From an uncultured Oscillospiraceae bacterium (GTDB taxonomy: Bacteria; Bacillota; Clostridia; Oscillospirales; Oscillospiraceae), in NCBI GenBank assembly GCA_934589705.1, contig CAKTOH010000003.1, positions 101,608 through 165,607 on the forward strand: DNA of 64,000 bases, in the 5' to 3' direction. A model generated the notes under the pieces. It was not told where the DNA came from, did no database searches, and saw only the letters and a list, made by a program, of their open reading frames with translations. Positions 55,174 to 63,022 of the stretch are shown piece by piece (position 1 is the stretch's first letter; every line of letters begins with the position of its first letter). Position numbers and translations under genes: made by a program.

Positions 55174-55905
55174 ATGCAGAGCTGGGGACTTACGGATCCC
55201 GGATGCGTGCGCAAGCAGAATCAGGATGCCTACCGAATTGAACGGCTGGACAAGGAGACCCTGCTGGGCGTGGTCTGCGACGGCATGGGCGGCGCCAAAT
55301 CCGGCAACATTGCCAGCACCCTGGCGGTGGAGGTCTTTGTGGAGGAAATCCGCCGGAGTTGGCTGCCGGGGATGGAGTCTGACCGGATCGATCAGATGCT
55401 CCGCAGCGCAGTGAAGCTGGCCAATTTCACGGTTTACGACCAGGCGGCGCAGTTCGAGGAATTTGACGGCATGGGCACTACCCTGGTTGCGGTGCTGGTG
55501 CGCCGGGATCGGGCAACCGTAGTCAATGTGGGCGACAGCCGGGCCTATGGCATCAGCCGGACGGGAATCCGTCAGATCTCCAAGGATCATTCTCTGGTGC
55601 AGATGATGGTTGACCGGGGAGACATCCCCGCCGAGGCGGCAAAGACCTACCCGGGCAAGAACTATATCACCCGGGCGGTGGGCACGGAGCCTGTGCTCAT
55701 CTGCGACATTTTCCACGTCAGCGTGAGCAAGGGCGACTTCCTGCTGCTGTGCTCCGACGGACTGAGCAATCTGATGGACGACCAGGAAATTCTCTTCGAG
55801 GTCGCCCACGGCGTGAACAAGCACCACTGCTGCAAGCGGCTGCTGAACATCGCCAAAAGCCGGGGCGCGCCGGACAATGTGACCAGCGTGCTCATTCAGG
55901 TTTAA
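55174..55905 (+). CDS. prpC: PP2C-family serine/threonine phosphatase PrpC
   Basis: 243 residues. Manganese-dependent phosphatase that counteracts PrkC. Motifs: TDPGCVRKQNQDAYRI, VCDGMGGAKSGNIAS, MGTTLVAVLVRRDRATVVNV with then GDSRAYG, LLCSDGLSNLMDDQEI and APDNVTSVLIQV. 23 nt before prkC; the pair monitors cell-wall status. Confidence 0.95.
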   Translation: MQSWGLTDPGCVRKQNQDAYRIERLDKETLLGVVCDGMGGAKSGNIASTLAVEVFVEEIRRSWLPGMESDRIDQMLRSAVKLANFTVYDQAAQFEEFDGMGTTLVAVLVRRDRATVVNVGDSRAYGISRTGIRQISKDHSLVQMMVDRGDIPAEAAKTYPGKNYITRAVGTEPVLICDIFHVSVSKGDFLLLCSDGLSNLMDDQEILFEVAHGVNKHHCCKRLLNIAKSRGAPDNVTSVLIQV

Positions 55906-55928
55906 CCAAAGGCAGGAAAGGAGCTTAT

Positions 55929-58007
55929 ATGGATCAATATATTGGACGGCTTCTGGACGGTCGGTACGAGATTCTTGAGGTCATCGGTACCGGCGGCATG
56001 GCCGTTGTTTATAAAGCTCGCTGCCATCGGCTGAACCGATTGGTCGCGATCAAAATTCTGAAAGACGAATTTTCCAGGGATGAGGAGTTCCGCCGCCGGT
56101 TCCGGGCGGAGGGCGAGGCGGTTGCTATGCTCAGCCATCCGAACATCGTTCAGGTCTATGACGTTTCCTCCTCCGACGGGGCGGACTACATCGTCATGGA
56201 GCTGATTGACGGCATTTCCCTGAAGGAATATATGGAGAAAAAGGGCATCCTCAACTGGAAGGAGACCCTGCATTTCTCCCTGCAAATCGCCAAGGGTCTG
56301 GAGCACGCCCACAGCCGGGGCATCGTCCACCGGGACATCAAGCCTCATAACGTGATGGTGCTGAAAAACGGCTCCGTGAAGGTCATGGACTTCGGCATCG
56401 CCCGGGTGATGAATAAGAGCAACACCCTGACCAAGGAAGCCCTGGGCAGCGTTCACTACATTTCCCCGGAGCAGGCCAAGGGCGGCCACACGGACAACCG
56501 GTCTGACCTGTACTCTCTGGGCGTTGTGATGTACGAAATGATGGCCGGTCGGCCGCCTTATGACGGAGAGTCCGCGGTTTCCGTGGCCATCCAGCATATC
56601 AACGGCGGCGCGCCCCTGCCCTCAACCTATAACCCTAACATTCCCACAGGCCTGGAGCAGATCATTATGAAGGCCATGGCACTGGAAGTCCGGGATCGGT
56701 ACGTTTCCGCCACGGAAATGCTTCAGGATATGGAGGAATTCCGGAAAAATCCCGCCATTGTCTTCGATTATCACACCCTGATGGACGATGCCACCCGGAA
56801 AATTCCCACGGCGGGGATGCCCCTGACCACTGCGGAAAAGAAGGTTCAGGCCAGAACCGGCGAGCGTCCCTCTACTTCCTTGCCCAGAAACAGCGCGGTG
56901 ATGGCTCATTCCGGCACGGCTTCCAGGTCTACCGCCAGCCGGGAGGCCAGCCATACGGAAAGCCGCCGGAGGCGGCGTCGGGAGGCCGAGAAAAAGAAGA
57001 ACACCGAGCGCAGTCGGATCGCCACCACCGCCGTGGTGGTTTGCAGCGCGGTGGCGGTGTTTGCCATTATCCTGTTCCTCATCGCCCTGTTCAACGGAGC
57101 GCTCCTGAACCAGGAGAAGGACATGGTGGAGGTGCCCTACCTCACCGGCGGCACCTACAGCGAGGAGCTGGCGGCGGCGCATGATGAATTCAATTTCCGA
57201 CTCCGTCCCCAGGAGTACAGCGAAAACCACCCGAAAAACGAGATCATCAGCCAGGAGCCGGTGGGCGGTACCAAGGTGCAGCGGGGCTCGGATATCTGGC
57301 TGACGGTGAGCATGGGCCCGGAGCCCGCGGTGAAGAAGCTGGATAACTTCGTCGGCGCGGACGCGGAAGAGGCCTGCAAGCTGCTGGAAAGCCAGGGCTT
57401 CAAGCCGCTCAAAAAGAAGGAAGCCAGCTATGTCTACCAGCCCGGCGAGGTGACCCGGACGGATCCTTCCGCCGAAAGCGAGGTCACCGAGGGTCAGACC
57501 ATCTATATTTATGTCAGCACCGGCCCGGATATCGTGGAGAATTCCATGCCCAACGTAGTGGGGCTGGAACTGAACCGAGCCAAGGAACTGATGACCCAGC
57601 TTGGCTTTACCAACGTGCGCTATGAGCCGACGGAAAGCTCCCGCCCGGAAAACGAGGTGGTCTACCAGTCGGTGGACAAGGACGAGACCCTGGATGTTTC
57701 TTCCGAGATCATCATCCAGTATTCCAGCGGCGTGGCGGAAACCCAGCCCACCCAGGCTACCGCCCCTCAGGAGACCGAGCCGGACAATTCCGTGCTCATC
57801 AGCGTATCCTGGGTGGTGCCGGAGAGCGCCGAGGAGGCAAGGCTGGACGTATGTCTGGGAGGCACCCGGGACGTGATCGTCTCCAAATCCATTGCCCCCG
57901 GGGCAAAGACCGTGCTGCTGGATCTGACGGGCACGGGCACCGTGTCCTATGACCTGTACCTGAACGGCCAGTTCCTGGAAACCAAAACATTGGAGTTTAC
58001 GAAATGA
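55929..58007 (+). CDS. prkC: PASTA-domain Ser/Thr protein kinase PrkC
   Basis: 692 residues. A cytoplasmic Hanks-type kinase (about 10-270: GTGGMAVVYKARCHRLNRLV, IVHRDIKPHNVMVLKNGSVK, VMDFGIARVMNKSNTLTKEA) is followed by a basic Ser/Thr-rich juxtamembrane region, one membrane helix (about 365-392) and three PASTA domains (about 400-605: VPYLTGGTYSEELAAAHDEF; LDNFVGADAEEACKLLESQG; MPNVVGLELNRAKELMTQLG) that sense muropeptide or lipid II. A Thr/Pro linker and a roughly 70-residue beta-rich tail end the protein. AAAGGAGC precedes the ATG. Overlaps rsgA. Confidence 0.95.
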   Translation: MDQYIGRLLDGRYEILEVIGTGGMAVVYKARCHRLNRLVAIKILKDEFSRDEEFRRRFRAEGEAVAMLSHPNIVQVYDVSSSDGADYIVMELIDGISLKEYMEKKGILNWKETLHFSLQIAKGLEHAHSRGIVHRDIKPHNVMVLKNGSVKVMDFGIARVMNKSNTLTKEALGSVHYISPEQAKGGHTDNRSDLYSLGVVMYEMMAGRPPYDGESAVSVAIQHINGGAPLPSTYNPNIPTGLEQIIMKAMALEVRDRYVSATEMLQDMEEFRKNPAIVFDYHTLMDDATRKIPTAGMPLTTAEKKVQARTGERPSTSLPRNSAVMAHSGTASRSTASREASHTESRRRRRREAEKKKNTERSRIATTAVVVCSAVAVFAIILFLIALFNGALLNQEKDMVEVPYLTGGTYSEELAAAHDEFNFRLRPQEYSENHPKNEIISQEPVGGTKVQRGSDIWLTVSMGPEPAVKKLDNFVGADAEEACKLLESQGFKPLKKKEASYVYQPGEVTRTDPSAESEVTEGQTIYIYVSTGPDIVENSMPNVVGLELNRAKELMTQLGFTNVRYEPTESSRPENEVVYQSVDKDETLDVSSEIIIQYSSGVAETQPTQATAPQETEPDNSVLISVSWVVPESAEEARLDVCLGGTRDVIVSKSIAPGAKTVLLDLTGTGTVSYDLYLNGQFLETKTLEFTK

Positions 58008-58891
58008 CCCAGACATTGCAGGGGCGGATTCTGCGCTCCATCAGCGGCTTTTATGACGTGCAGACCGAGTCCGGCCTCATTCCCTGCCGGGCCAGAGGCA
58101 TCCTTCGCCGTGAGGGAAATTCGCCCCTGACCGGGGATCTGGTGGAGATCTCCGTGGAGAAGGGCAAGGGCATGGTGGAGAAGATTCTCCCCCGGAAAAA
58201 TGCCTTCGTCCGTCCGGCGGTTGCCAACGTAGATGCCCTGGTGGTCTTCGCCGCCAACGTCAATCCGGTGACGGAGCCCTTTCTCATCGACCGGGTGGCG
58301 GCCATTGCGGGAGATCAGGGAGTGCCGGTGTATCTGGTGGTCAACAAGTGTGACCTGGATCCGGCCGCCAACCTGGTGCGCATCTATGAACACGCCGGTT
58401 TCCCGGTGATCTGCACCAGCGCGGAAACCGGGGAAGGGGTGGAGGCGCTGAGGACGCTTCTCACCGGAAAGCTCACCGCCTTCACCGGAAATTCCGGCGT
58501 GGGCAAGAGCAGTGTCCTGAACCGTCTGGCACCGGAACTGGCTCTGGAAACCGGGGAGGTTTCCGAGAAGCTGGGTCGGGGGCGGCATACCACCCGGCAT
58601 GTGGAGCTTTACCGCCTTGGGAAAGACACCTATGTGGCGGACACCCCGGGCTTTTCCTCCTTCGATACCGACCAGATGGAAATTATCCTCAAGGAGAACT
58701 TACAGTATTCCTTTCCGGATTTTGAGCCCTACCTGGGCAAATGCCGATTTGACGACTGCTCCCACCGGAAGGAGCCGGACTGCGCCGTCCGGGGTGCGGT
58801 GGAGGCCGGGGAAATCGAGGCCAGCCGCTACGACAGCTACCTGCGGCTTTACGAAAAGTCCAGCCAGGTGAAGCTCTGGGAAATCAAATAA
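58004..58891 (+). CDS. rsgA: Ribosome small subunit-dependent GTPase RsgA
   Basis: 295 residues. Late 30S assembly factor with circularly permuted GTPase order: G4 VNKCDLDPA, then G1 FTGNSGVGKSSVLNRL, then G3 ADTPGFSSFD. N-terminal OB-fold, and a C-terminal zinc site CRFDDCSHRKEPDCAV. Placement after prpC-prkC is the standard Firmicutes order and closes this long operon. Confidence 0.96.
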   Translation: MTQTLQGRILRSISGFYDVQTESGLIPCRARGILRREGNSPLTGDLVEISVEKGKGMVEKILPRKNAFVRPAVANVDALVVFAANVNPVTEPFLIDRVAAIAGDQGVPVYLVVNKCDLDPAANLVRIYEHAGFPVICTSAETGEGVEALRTLLTGKLTAFTGNSGVGKSSVLNRLAPELALETGEVSEKLGRGRHTTRHVELYRLGKDTYVADTPGFSSFDTDQMEIILKENLQYSFPDFEPYLGKCRFDDCSHRKEPDCAVRGAVEAGEIEASRYDSYLRLYEKSSQVKLWEIK

Positions 58892-58989
58892 CAAAGCACG
58901 CCGCGAAAAAGGTGGGTGTCCGTAAAACAGTAATTCCATGAATTATTTATTACGTCATCTGTCAGGAAGTGCCACTTGGAGACACTTTA

Positions 58990-59370
58990 ATGAAACGATT
59001 TGATATGATGCAAACTGCGAAGAAGCTGACCCGTTTCTTAAAATCATACTTCCCCCTCTCTTCCTCCTATCATTTCCTCTACGGAGTCTTGGAAGTCTTT
59101 CTGATCTACAACGGTTTTGCTCTGGAGCCTGTCTTAAATGCCCACAGAGGACTGGTTGTGATGGTGGCGCTGGTATCCCTGCTGCCGCTGATACTGATTC
59201 CACGGTTCGGCGGGAAAAAATACTCGGTTGGCAGCGGAAACTGGATGGTGCTTGGAATGTTTACAGCTTTGATGGTCGCGGCTAGTTTCGGGTGGTTGGA
59301 GATACATCTGGCACTGCTTGTAATCGCCTTTGTATTGGGTGGTATTTTGTTTAAAAAGTTCAGAAAGTAA
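58990..59370 (+). CDS. Small membrane protein of unknown function
   Basis: 126 residues, not recognised. A basic amphipathic N-terminus (MKRFDMMQTAKKLTRFLKSY) is followed by about four hydrophobic segments (LYGVLEVFLIYNGFAL; GLVVMVALVSLLPLILI; WMVLGMFTALMVAASFGWL; ALLVIAFVLGGILF). GGAG lies 9 nt before the ATG. It is AT-richer than its neighbours and next to an IS remnant, so it may be acquired. Function cannot be assigned. Confidence 0.6.
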   Translation: MKRFDMMQTAKKLTRFLKSYFPLSSSYHFLYGVLEVFLIYNGFALEPVLNAHRGLVVMVALVSLLPLILIPRFGGKKYSVGSGNWMVLGMFTALMVAASFGWLEIHLALLVIAFVLGGILFKKFRK

Positions 59371-59561
59371 TGAAATTGATATAAAAATACAGGAATTCTA
59401 TTTGCTTCAAATGCCCCTATTCATTTTCAAGCCATCAAGCACTTCGTTACTCTGCTGCAATTGCTAAGGGAATATGATGGAATTAAAAATACCGGCTCGA
59501 AAGTGAAGTGACCCCCCAAAGCTAGACAAATATTTCTAACTCAAATTGCGCAAGCATCCGA

Positions 59562-59602
59562 AAGGGCTTGCTGTCTGCGAACCGCAGGCGGCAAGCCCTT
59601 AA
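59562..59602. other. Hairpin inside the IS3 remnant
   Basis: AAGGGCTTGC and GCAAGCCCTT form a 10-bp stem with an inner CTGC/GCAG stem. It falls in the transposase C-terminal codons, so it is likely coding symmetry or the element's own terminator. Confidence 0.5.
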
Positions 59603-59611
59603 GTCTTGCCG

Positions 59612-59776
59612 TAGGGTCTATCTGAAAACCGTCAACACGCCCAAACAGCGGGTTTTTTCCACCTGCTGGGCACCATTTTTTCTTGCAATACGCAGAGTAT
59701 TCCTGCAAAAGAATGGCTTCATCAGGCGGAAAATCCCTCGCCGCCTCTCATATTTCCGGTTTTCAGATAGGCCCTA
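59612..59776. mobile_element. MITE-like element, family B, copy 2 (161 bp plus TA flanks)
   Basis: Near-identical to 34180-34344 and the same length; one mismatch in the right terminal repeat (GATAGGCCC in place of GATAGACCC). TA on both sides. Inserted inside the IS3 remnant coding sequence. Confidence 0.85.
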
Positions 59777-59878
59777 ATTCGTCTGTTGTAGTAATCTATG
59801 TAATCAATACTGTCTTACGAACACCCCACAAAACGCGGCGGGCTTTTGTAACCTTTCGGCCTGCCCGATTGTATTCTA

Positions 59879-59896
59879 TCTGAAAGGCCTTTCAGA
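59879..59896. promoter_or_regulatory. Perfect 18-bp palindrome, candidate operator of the ECF sigma gene
   Basis: TCTGAAAGGCCTTTCAGA is fully self-complementary and lies about 37 nt before the sigma-factor start. Function is inference. Confidence 0.45.
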
Positions 59897-59932
59897 AAAT
59901 CAACAATCCCCAAACAGAAAGAGGGAATGCCC

Positions 59933-60418
59933 ATGAGAATGGAAACCCAGGTGCTGGCGGAAGCCTACCGGGACAGGCTCTACGCGGCGGCCTTCCAGGT
60001 CTGCAAAAATCCCGCGGATGCGGAGGATGCCGCCCAGGAAGCTCTGCTGCGCTATCATGTCAGCACAAAAGAATTTGAATCCGAGGATCATATCCGCTTC
60101 TGGCTGCTGCGGGTGGCCATCAACTGCGCGAAAAACGCGGGCAGCTCCTTCTGGCGGCGGAAAACGGTGCCGCTGGAGGACTACATGGATACCCTGGAAT
60201 TTCCCACCGGGGAATCCCGGGAGCTGTTCGCCGCGGTGATGGCTCTGCCGGAAAAGTATCGGCTGGTGATCCACCTTCATTATTATGAAGACGAATCCGT
60301 GGCACAGATCGCCAGGCTTCTGAATCTGACGGAAAGCAACGTCAAGGTGCGGCTGAGCCGGGGCAGGGGAATGCTCCGGGAAAAACTACAGGAGGAATGG
60401 GACAATGACGAACCGTGA
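59933..60418 (+). CDS. ECF-type RNA polymerase sigma factor
   Basis: 161 residues. Region 2 is LAEAYRDRLYAAAFQVCKNP with then ADAEDAAQEALLRY, and region 4 is ALPEKYRLVIHLHYYEDESV with AQIARLLNLTESNVKVRLSRGR as the DNA-binding helix pair (split here as AQIARLLNLTESNVK and VRLSRGR). ATG 59933 is 8 nt from AGAGGGA; ATG 59927 is too close. It overlaps the next gene by 14 nt, which is typical of a sigma/anti-sigma pair. Confidence 0.9.
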   Translation: MRMETQVLAEAYRDRLYAAAFQVCKNPADAEDAAQEALLRYHVSTKEFESEDHIRFWLLRVAINCAKNAGSSFWRRKTVPLEDYMDTLEFPTGESRELFAAVMALPEKYRLVIHLHYYEDESVAQIARLLNLTESNVKVRLSRGRGMLREKLQEEWDNDEP

Positions 60419-60968
60419 AAAATACAAGCAGGCCTTTTCCGTGCTCCACGCTTCCGGCGGGGAAGACTGGGACGCGCTGGCCGGGAAGAGAAAGCCGAAA
60501 GGGAAGACGGCGGCCAGACTGGTGCTGCTGGCGGCTGTAATCTGCCTTCTGTCGGTGACGGCCTCTGCCGACAGCCTCCGGCAGATTTTCGGCTGGGGCG
60601 GAAATCTGGAGGTGCGGCAAACCGATGCCGGGTCGGAGGTTTGTGTGCACACGGACAATCTGAGGTCGCCGGTGGAACTCCGGGAGGGACGGCTGTACTT
60701 TGTGGTCAACGGGGAGAACCTGGACATTACCGACCGGGTATCCCAAACCGAAAGCTTTACCTATGAGTATGCGGACGAGCAGCAGGTTACCCATTACTGG
60801 GTGGTAGGGCTGAACAGGGACACCCTGGACAGCTACGGCTATGGCGAGTATCTGAAAACGGATACCTGGATCGGCGGCTATTCCGCTCGGGTGAACATTC
60901 ACGAGGACGGCAAAACCGATGCCCGGTGGCTGGAAACCTGGAAAGCGGAAAACAATTGCCCCTGGTAG
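60405..60968 (+). CDS. Single-pass membrane protein, probable anti-sigma factor
   Basis: 187 residues. A short cytoplasmic N-terminus (about 1-36) is followed by one membrane helix (AARLVLLAAVICLLSVTASA, about 36-56) and an extracytoplasmic region of about 130 residues with no recognised motif. This layout and the overlap with the ECF sigma gene suggest membrane anti-sigma control. No zinc HxxxCxxC anti-sigma motif is seen, so direct sigma binding is inference. Confidence 0.7.
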   Translation: MTNREKYKQAFSVLHASGGEDWDALAGKRKPKGKTAARLVLLAAVICLLSVTASADSLRQIFGWGGNLEVRQTDAGSEVCVHTDNLRSPVELREGRLYFVVNGENLDITDRVSQTESFTYEYADEQQVTHYWVVGLNRDTLDSYGYGEYLKTDTWIGGYSARVNIHEDGKTDARWLETWKAENNCPW

Positions 60969-61005
60969 AAAAAAGGGCAGGGCTGACGGAACCCGTCAGC
61001 CCTGC
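60969..61005 (-). terminator. Convergent intrinsic terminator
   Basis: GCAGGGCTGACGG and CCGTCAGCCCTGC form a 13-bp stem. The minus strand continues CCTTTTTT, so it ends the XRE gene; the plus strand (TTATTCG) is weaker but may serve the anti-sigma gene. Confidence 0.82.
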
Positions 61006-61212
61006 TTATTCGTTGTCCTCCTGGTATTCGGCGATGTCCTCCAGTCGGCAGTGAAGAATCCGGCACAGCCGATCCAGGGTGCCCACCTCCACATTCCGGT
61101 TGTGCTTGAGCCGGTTGATGAGGGAGCGATTGAAATTGTAATGGGTGTAAAGGTCGTATTGGGTTACGCCCCGTTCCTTCATGGTCTGCCAAAGCCGGTC
61201 GTAGGTTATCAT
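61006..61212 (-). CDS. Small XRE-family HTH regulator
   Basis: 68 residues: ITYDRLWQTMKERGVTQYDL, YTHYNFNRSLINRLKHNRNV, EVGTLDRLCRILHCRLEDIA. A stand-alone Cro/CI-type domain. ATG 61212 has GGAGGG upstream; a longer upstream frame has no ribosome binding site. Divergent from the small open frame at 61321. Confidence 0.85.
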   Translation of the reverse strand: MITYDRLWQTMKERGVTQYDLYTHYNFNRSLINRLKHNRNVEVGTLDRLCRILHCRLEDIAEYQEDNE

Positions 61213-61242
61213 GGGCTCTGCCCCTCCCTCCAAAGAATCTTC

Positions 61243-61271
61243 TTGATTTTTCCCTATTATCGCAGTAAAAT
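61243..61271 (+). promoter_or_regulatory. Probable promoter of the 66-residue gene
   Basis: TTGATT (61243-61248), 17-bp spacer, TAAAAT (61266-61271), about 50 nt upstream of the next gene and within the upstream region of the divergent XRE gene. Confidence 0.5.
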
Positions 61272-61320
61272 AAACCGAGGAATAGTGTCCGTATAAATAC
61301 ACTACTCACGGGAGGGAGCC

Positions 61321-61521
61321 ATGGAAGAGCTGATCGCCGCGATTACGCGCGCCAACGAGGACGAAATCGAAAAAATTCTGCGCACCGCCATTTGCCGCAA
61401 GCGGGAGCTGTATCCCGGCTGGGATATCGAATACCGGGCCCGGCTGAAGGGACAGGGCGAGAATCTGAAACCGGGAAAGGCGAAAAAGGCAAGGCGCAGA
61501 TTGCACGAAAAGAGCGAATAA
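61321..61521 (+). CDS. Small charged hypothetical protein
   Basis: 66 residues, not recognised. The N-terminal half is an acidic helix (MEELIAAITRANEDEIEKIL); the C-terminal half is very basic (RARLKGQGENLKPGKAKKAR). GGGAGG lies 8 nt before the ATG and a promoter-like element is upstream, supporting expression. Divergent pairing with the XRE regulator suggests it may be regulated by it. Confidence 0.55.
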   Translation: MEELIAAITRANEDEIEKILRTAICRKRELYPGWDIEYRARLKGQGENLKPGKAKKARRRLHEKSE

Positions 61522-61548
61522 TTTTTGTGATTTTTCCTGAAATTTTCC

Positions 61549-61577
61549 TTGACAAAAGGGAAAACAGGTGGTATCAT
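61549..61577 (+). promoter_or_regulatory. Promoter of the S10 ribosomal operon
   Basis: TTGACA (61549-61554), exactly 17 bp, TATCAT (61572-61577). Confidence 0.88.
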
Positions 61578-61583
61578 ATTTGA

Positions 61584-61850
61584 GCGCGTGTAGGGAAAGA
61601 CTGCGCGTGCAATGCGATGATGCAGGAGATTGCGCCGGAAGGCGGTAACTTCTGCGGAGTATGTCCGGTCATCGGGCGGCTGAACTGCCTTGTGTGCGCT
61701 TGCGTATATCGCTGCGCCTATGGGAATGGGTCGGCCTCGGTCGGCCATTTTTCATGGCTTAGAGTGATACGCACGGCGGCGCGGACAAGATAGTTCGACC
61801 GTACCCAGCCACTACGCAAACTGAGTACGACATTCAAGGAGGAAAACAAA
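61584..61850 (+). promoter_or_regulatory. Long untranslated leader of the S10 operon
   Basis: About 265 nt between the promoter and rpsJ with no convincing gene. It is GC-rich with several short self-complementary segments (for example GGTCGGCCTCGGTCGGCCAT near 61730). No known leader motif is recognised. Confidence 0.5.
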
Positions 61851-61852
61851 CC

Positions 61853-62161
61853 ATGGCAAACCAGATGATCCGCATTCGGCTGAAGGCTTACGATCACCAG
61901 CTGATCGACTCCAGCGCGGCAAAGATCGTGGAGACCGCAAAGCGCAACGGCGCCCAGGTTTCCGGCCCCATCCCCCTGCCCACCAAGAAGGAAGTTGTTA
62001 CCATCCTTCGGGCTGTCCATAAGTACAAGGACTCCCGTGAGCAGTTCGAGCGCAGAACCCACAAGAGACTGATCGATATCCTCAACCCCAGCCAGAAGAC
62101 CATTGAGGCTCTGATGAGCCTGGATCTGCCCGCCGGCGTTGAGATTGAGATAAAGCTGTAA
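61853..62161 (+). CDS. rpsJ: 30S ribosomal protein S10
   Basis: 102 residues, standard. [40 protein letters not shown] and the C-terminal [25 protein letters not shown] upstream of the ATG. S10 also acts as NusE in antitermination. Confidence 0.97.
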   Translation: MANQMIRIRLKAYDHQLIDSSAAKIVETAKRNGAQVSGPIPLPTKKEVVTILRAVHKYKDSREQFERRTHKRLIDILNPSQKTIEALMSLDLPAGVEIEIKL

Positions 62162-62189
62162 TTATACGTAACAACGCAATTGCAGCAGC

Positions 62190-62253
62190 CCGCACTGTCT
62201 GGCATCGGGCGGACGGGTCATGTCGGTAACCGTCCCAATGCGGTAAGCCGACC
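62190..62253 (+). promoter_or_regulatory. Structured rpsJ-rplC intercistronic region
   Basis: The 122-nt spacer can form a GCCCG/CGGGC hairpin (about 62188-62210) and a longer GTCGGTAACCG/CGGTAAGCCGAC hairpin (about 62222-62253). The decamer CATCGGGCGG is shared with the rpsJ leader at 61670-61679. A ribosomal-protein binding site is possible but unproven. Confidence 0.4.
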
Positions 62254-62283
62254 AATAACCTATAAAAAAGGAGAACCAAACAC

Positions 62284-63003
62284 ATGCAGAAAGCAATCAT
62301 CGGCAAAAAAGTGGGTATGACCCAGATCTTCGATGAGAGCGGCAAGGTGATCCCTGTTACCGTTGTGGAAGCAGGCCCCTGCACCGTCACTCAGAAGAAG
62401 ACCGTCGAGACCGACGGCTACACTGCCGTCCAGCTTGGCTTTGAGGACATCAAGGAGTCCAAGCTGACCAAGCCTGAGGCTGGCCACCTGAAGAAGGCCG
62501 GCGTCGAGGCAAAGAAGCACCTGAAGGAATTCAAGCTGGACGGCGCTGCCGGCATGAACGTCGGCGACGTTGTGAAGGCGGACACCTTCGCCGCCGGAGA
62601 CATGATCGATGTCACCGGTATTTCCAAGGGCCACGGCTACCAGGGCGTTGTCAAGCGTCATGGCGCGGGCCGTACTCCCATGACCCACGGCGGCGGCCCT
62701 GTGCACCGTCACGCAGGCTCCATGGGCGCTTCCTCTCATCAGTCCCGTATCTTCCCCGGTAAGATCGGCGCTGGTCAGATGGGCAACGAGCAGGTCACCA
62801 TCGAGAACCTGGAGGTTGTGAAGGTTGACGCTGAGCTGAACATGATCGTTATCCGCGGCGCCATCCCCGGCCCCAAGGGCGGTCTTGTCTACCTGCGGAA
62901 CACCGTCAAGAACAACAAGGTCAAGAACGTGGAGACCGGCATCAGCAAGAACCCGCAGAAGGCTTCCGGCAGAAACCCCCAGAAGGCTTCCGCAAGAGGC
63001 TAA
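62284..63003 (+). CDS. rplC: 50S ribosomal protein L3
   Basis: 239 residues. QKAIIGKKVGMTQIFDESGK at the N-terminus and GRTPMTHGGGPVHRHAGSMG in the central loop near the peptidyl transferase centre. The C-terminus extends beyond the usual about 210 residues with a duplicated NPQKAS unit (NPQKASGRNPQKASARG). AAAGGAG precedes the ATG. Confidence 0.97.
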   Translation: MQKAIIGKKVGMTQIFDESGKVIPVTVVEAGPCTVTQKKTVETDGYTAVQLGFEDIKESKLTKPEAGHLKKAGVEAKKHLKEFKLDGAAGMNVGDVVKADTFAAGDMIDVTGISKGHGYQGVVKRHGAGRTPMTHGGGPVHRHAGSMGASSHQSRIFPGKIGAGQMGNEQVTIENLEVVKVDAELNMIVIRGAIPGPKGGLVYLRNTVKNNKVKNVETGISKNPQKASGRNPQKASARG

Positions 63004-63022
63004 GGAAAGGAGACTCTGACTT

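Larger units (their letters stand above)
59508..59817 (-). pseudogene. IS3-family insertion sequence remnant, 3' end, split by MITE B
   Basis: On the minus strand, removing the MITE restores a transposase C-terminus reading IDYIDYYNNRRI then TARLKGLPPAVRRQQALSDA with CAI and stop (stop at 59541-59543). It is followed by an IS3-type inverted-repeat end, TTTGTCTAGCTTTGGGGGGT (59527-59508 region). An in-frame stop lies just upstream of IDYIDYY, and the rest of the element is missing. No gene is seen elsewhere in 59371-59932. Confidence 0.8.

Noticed and set aside
55749..55928. 60-codon extension before prkC
   Set aside because: It overlaps prpC in another frame; the kinase family begins at MDQYIGRLLDGRYEI and has a Shine-Dalgarno there.
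61720..61760. Possible terminator in the S10 leader (GGTCGGCC direct repeat followed by ATTTTTC)
   Set aside because: The GGTCGGCC units are mostly direct, not inverted; only a GGCC/GGCC core pairs, so a stable terminator is not supported.
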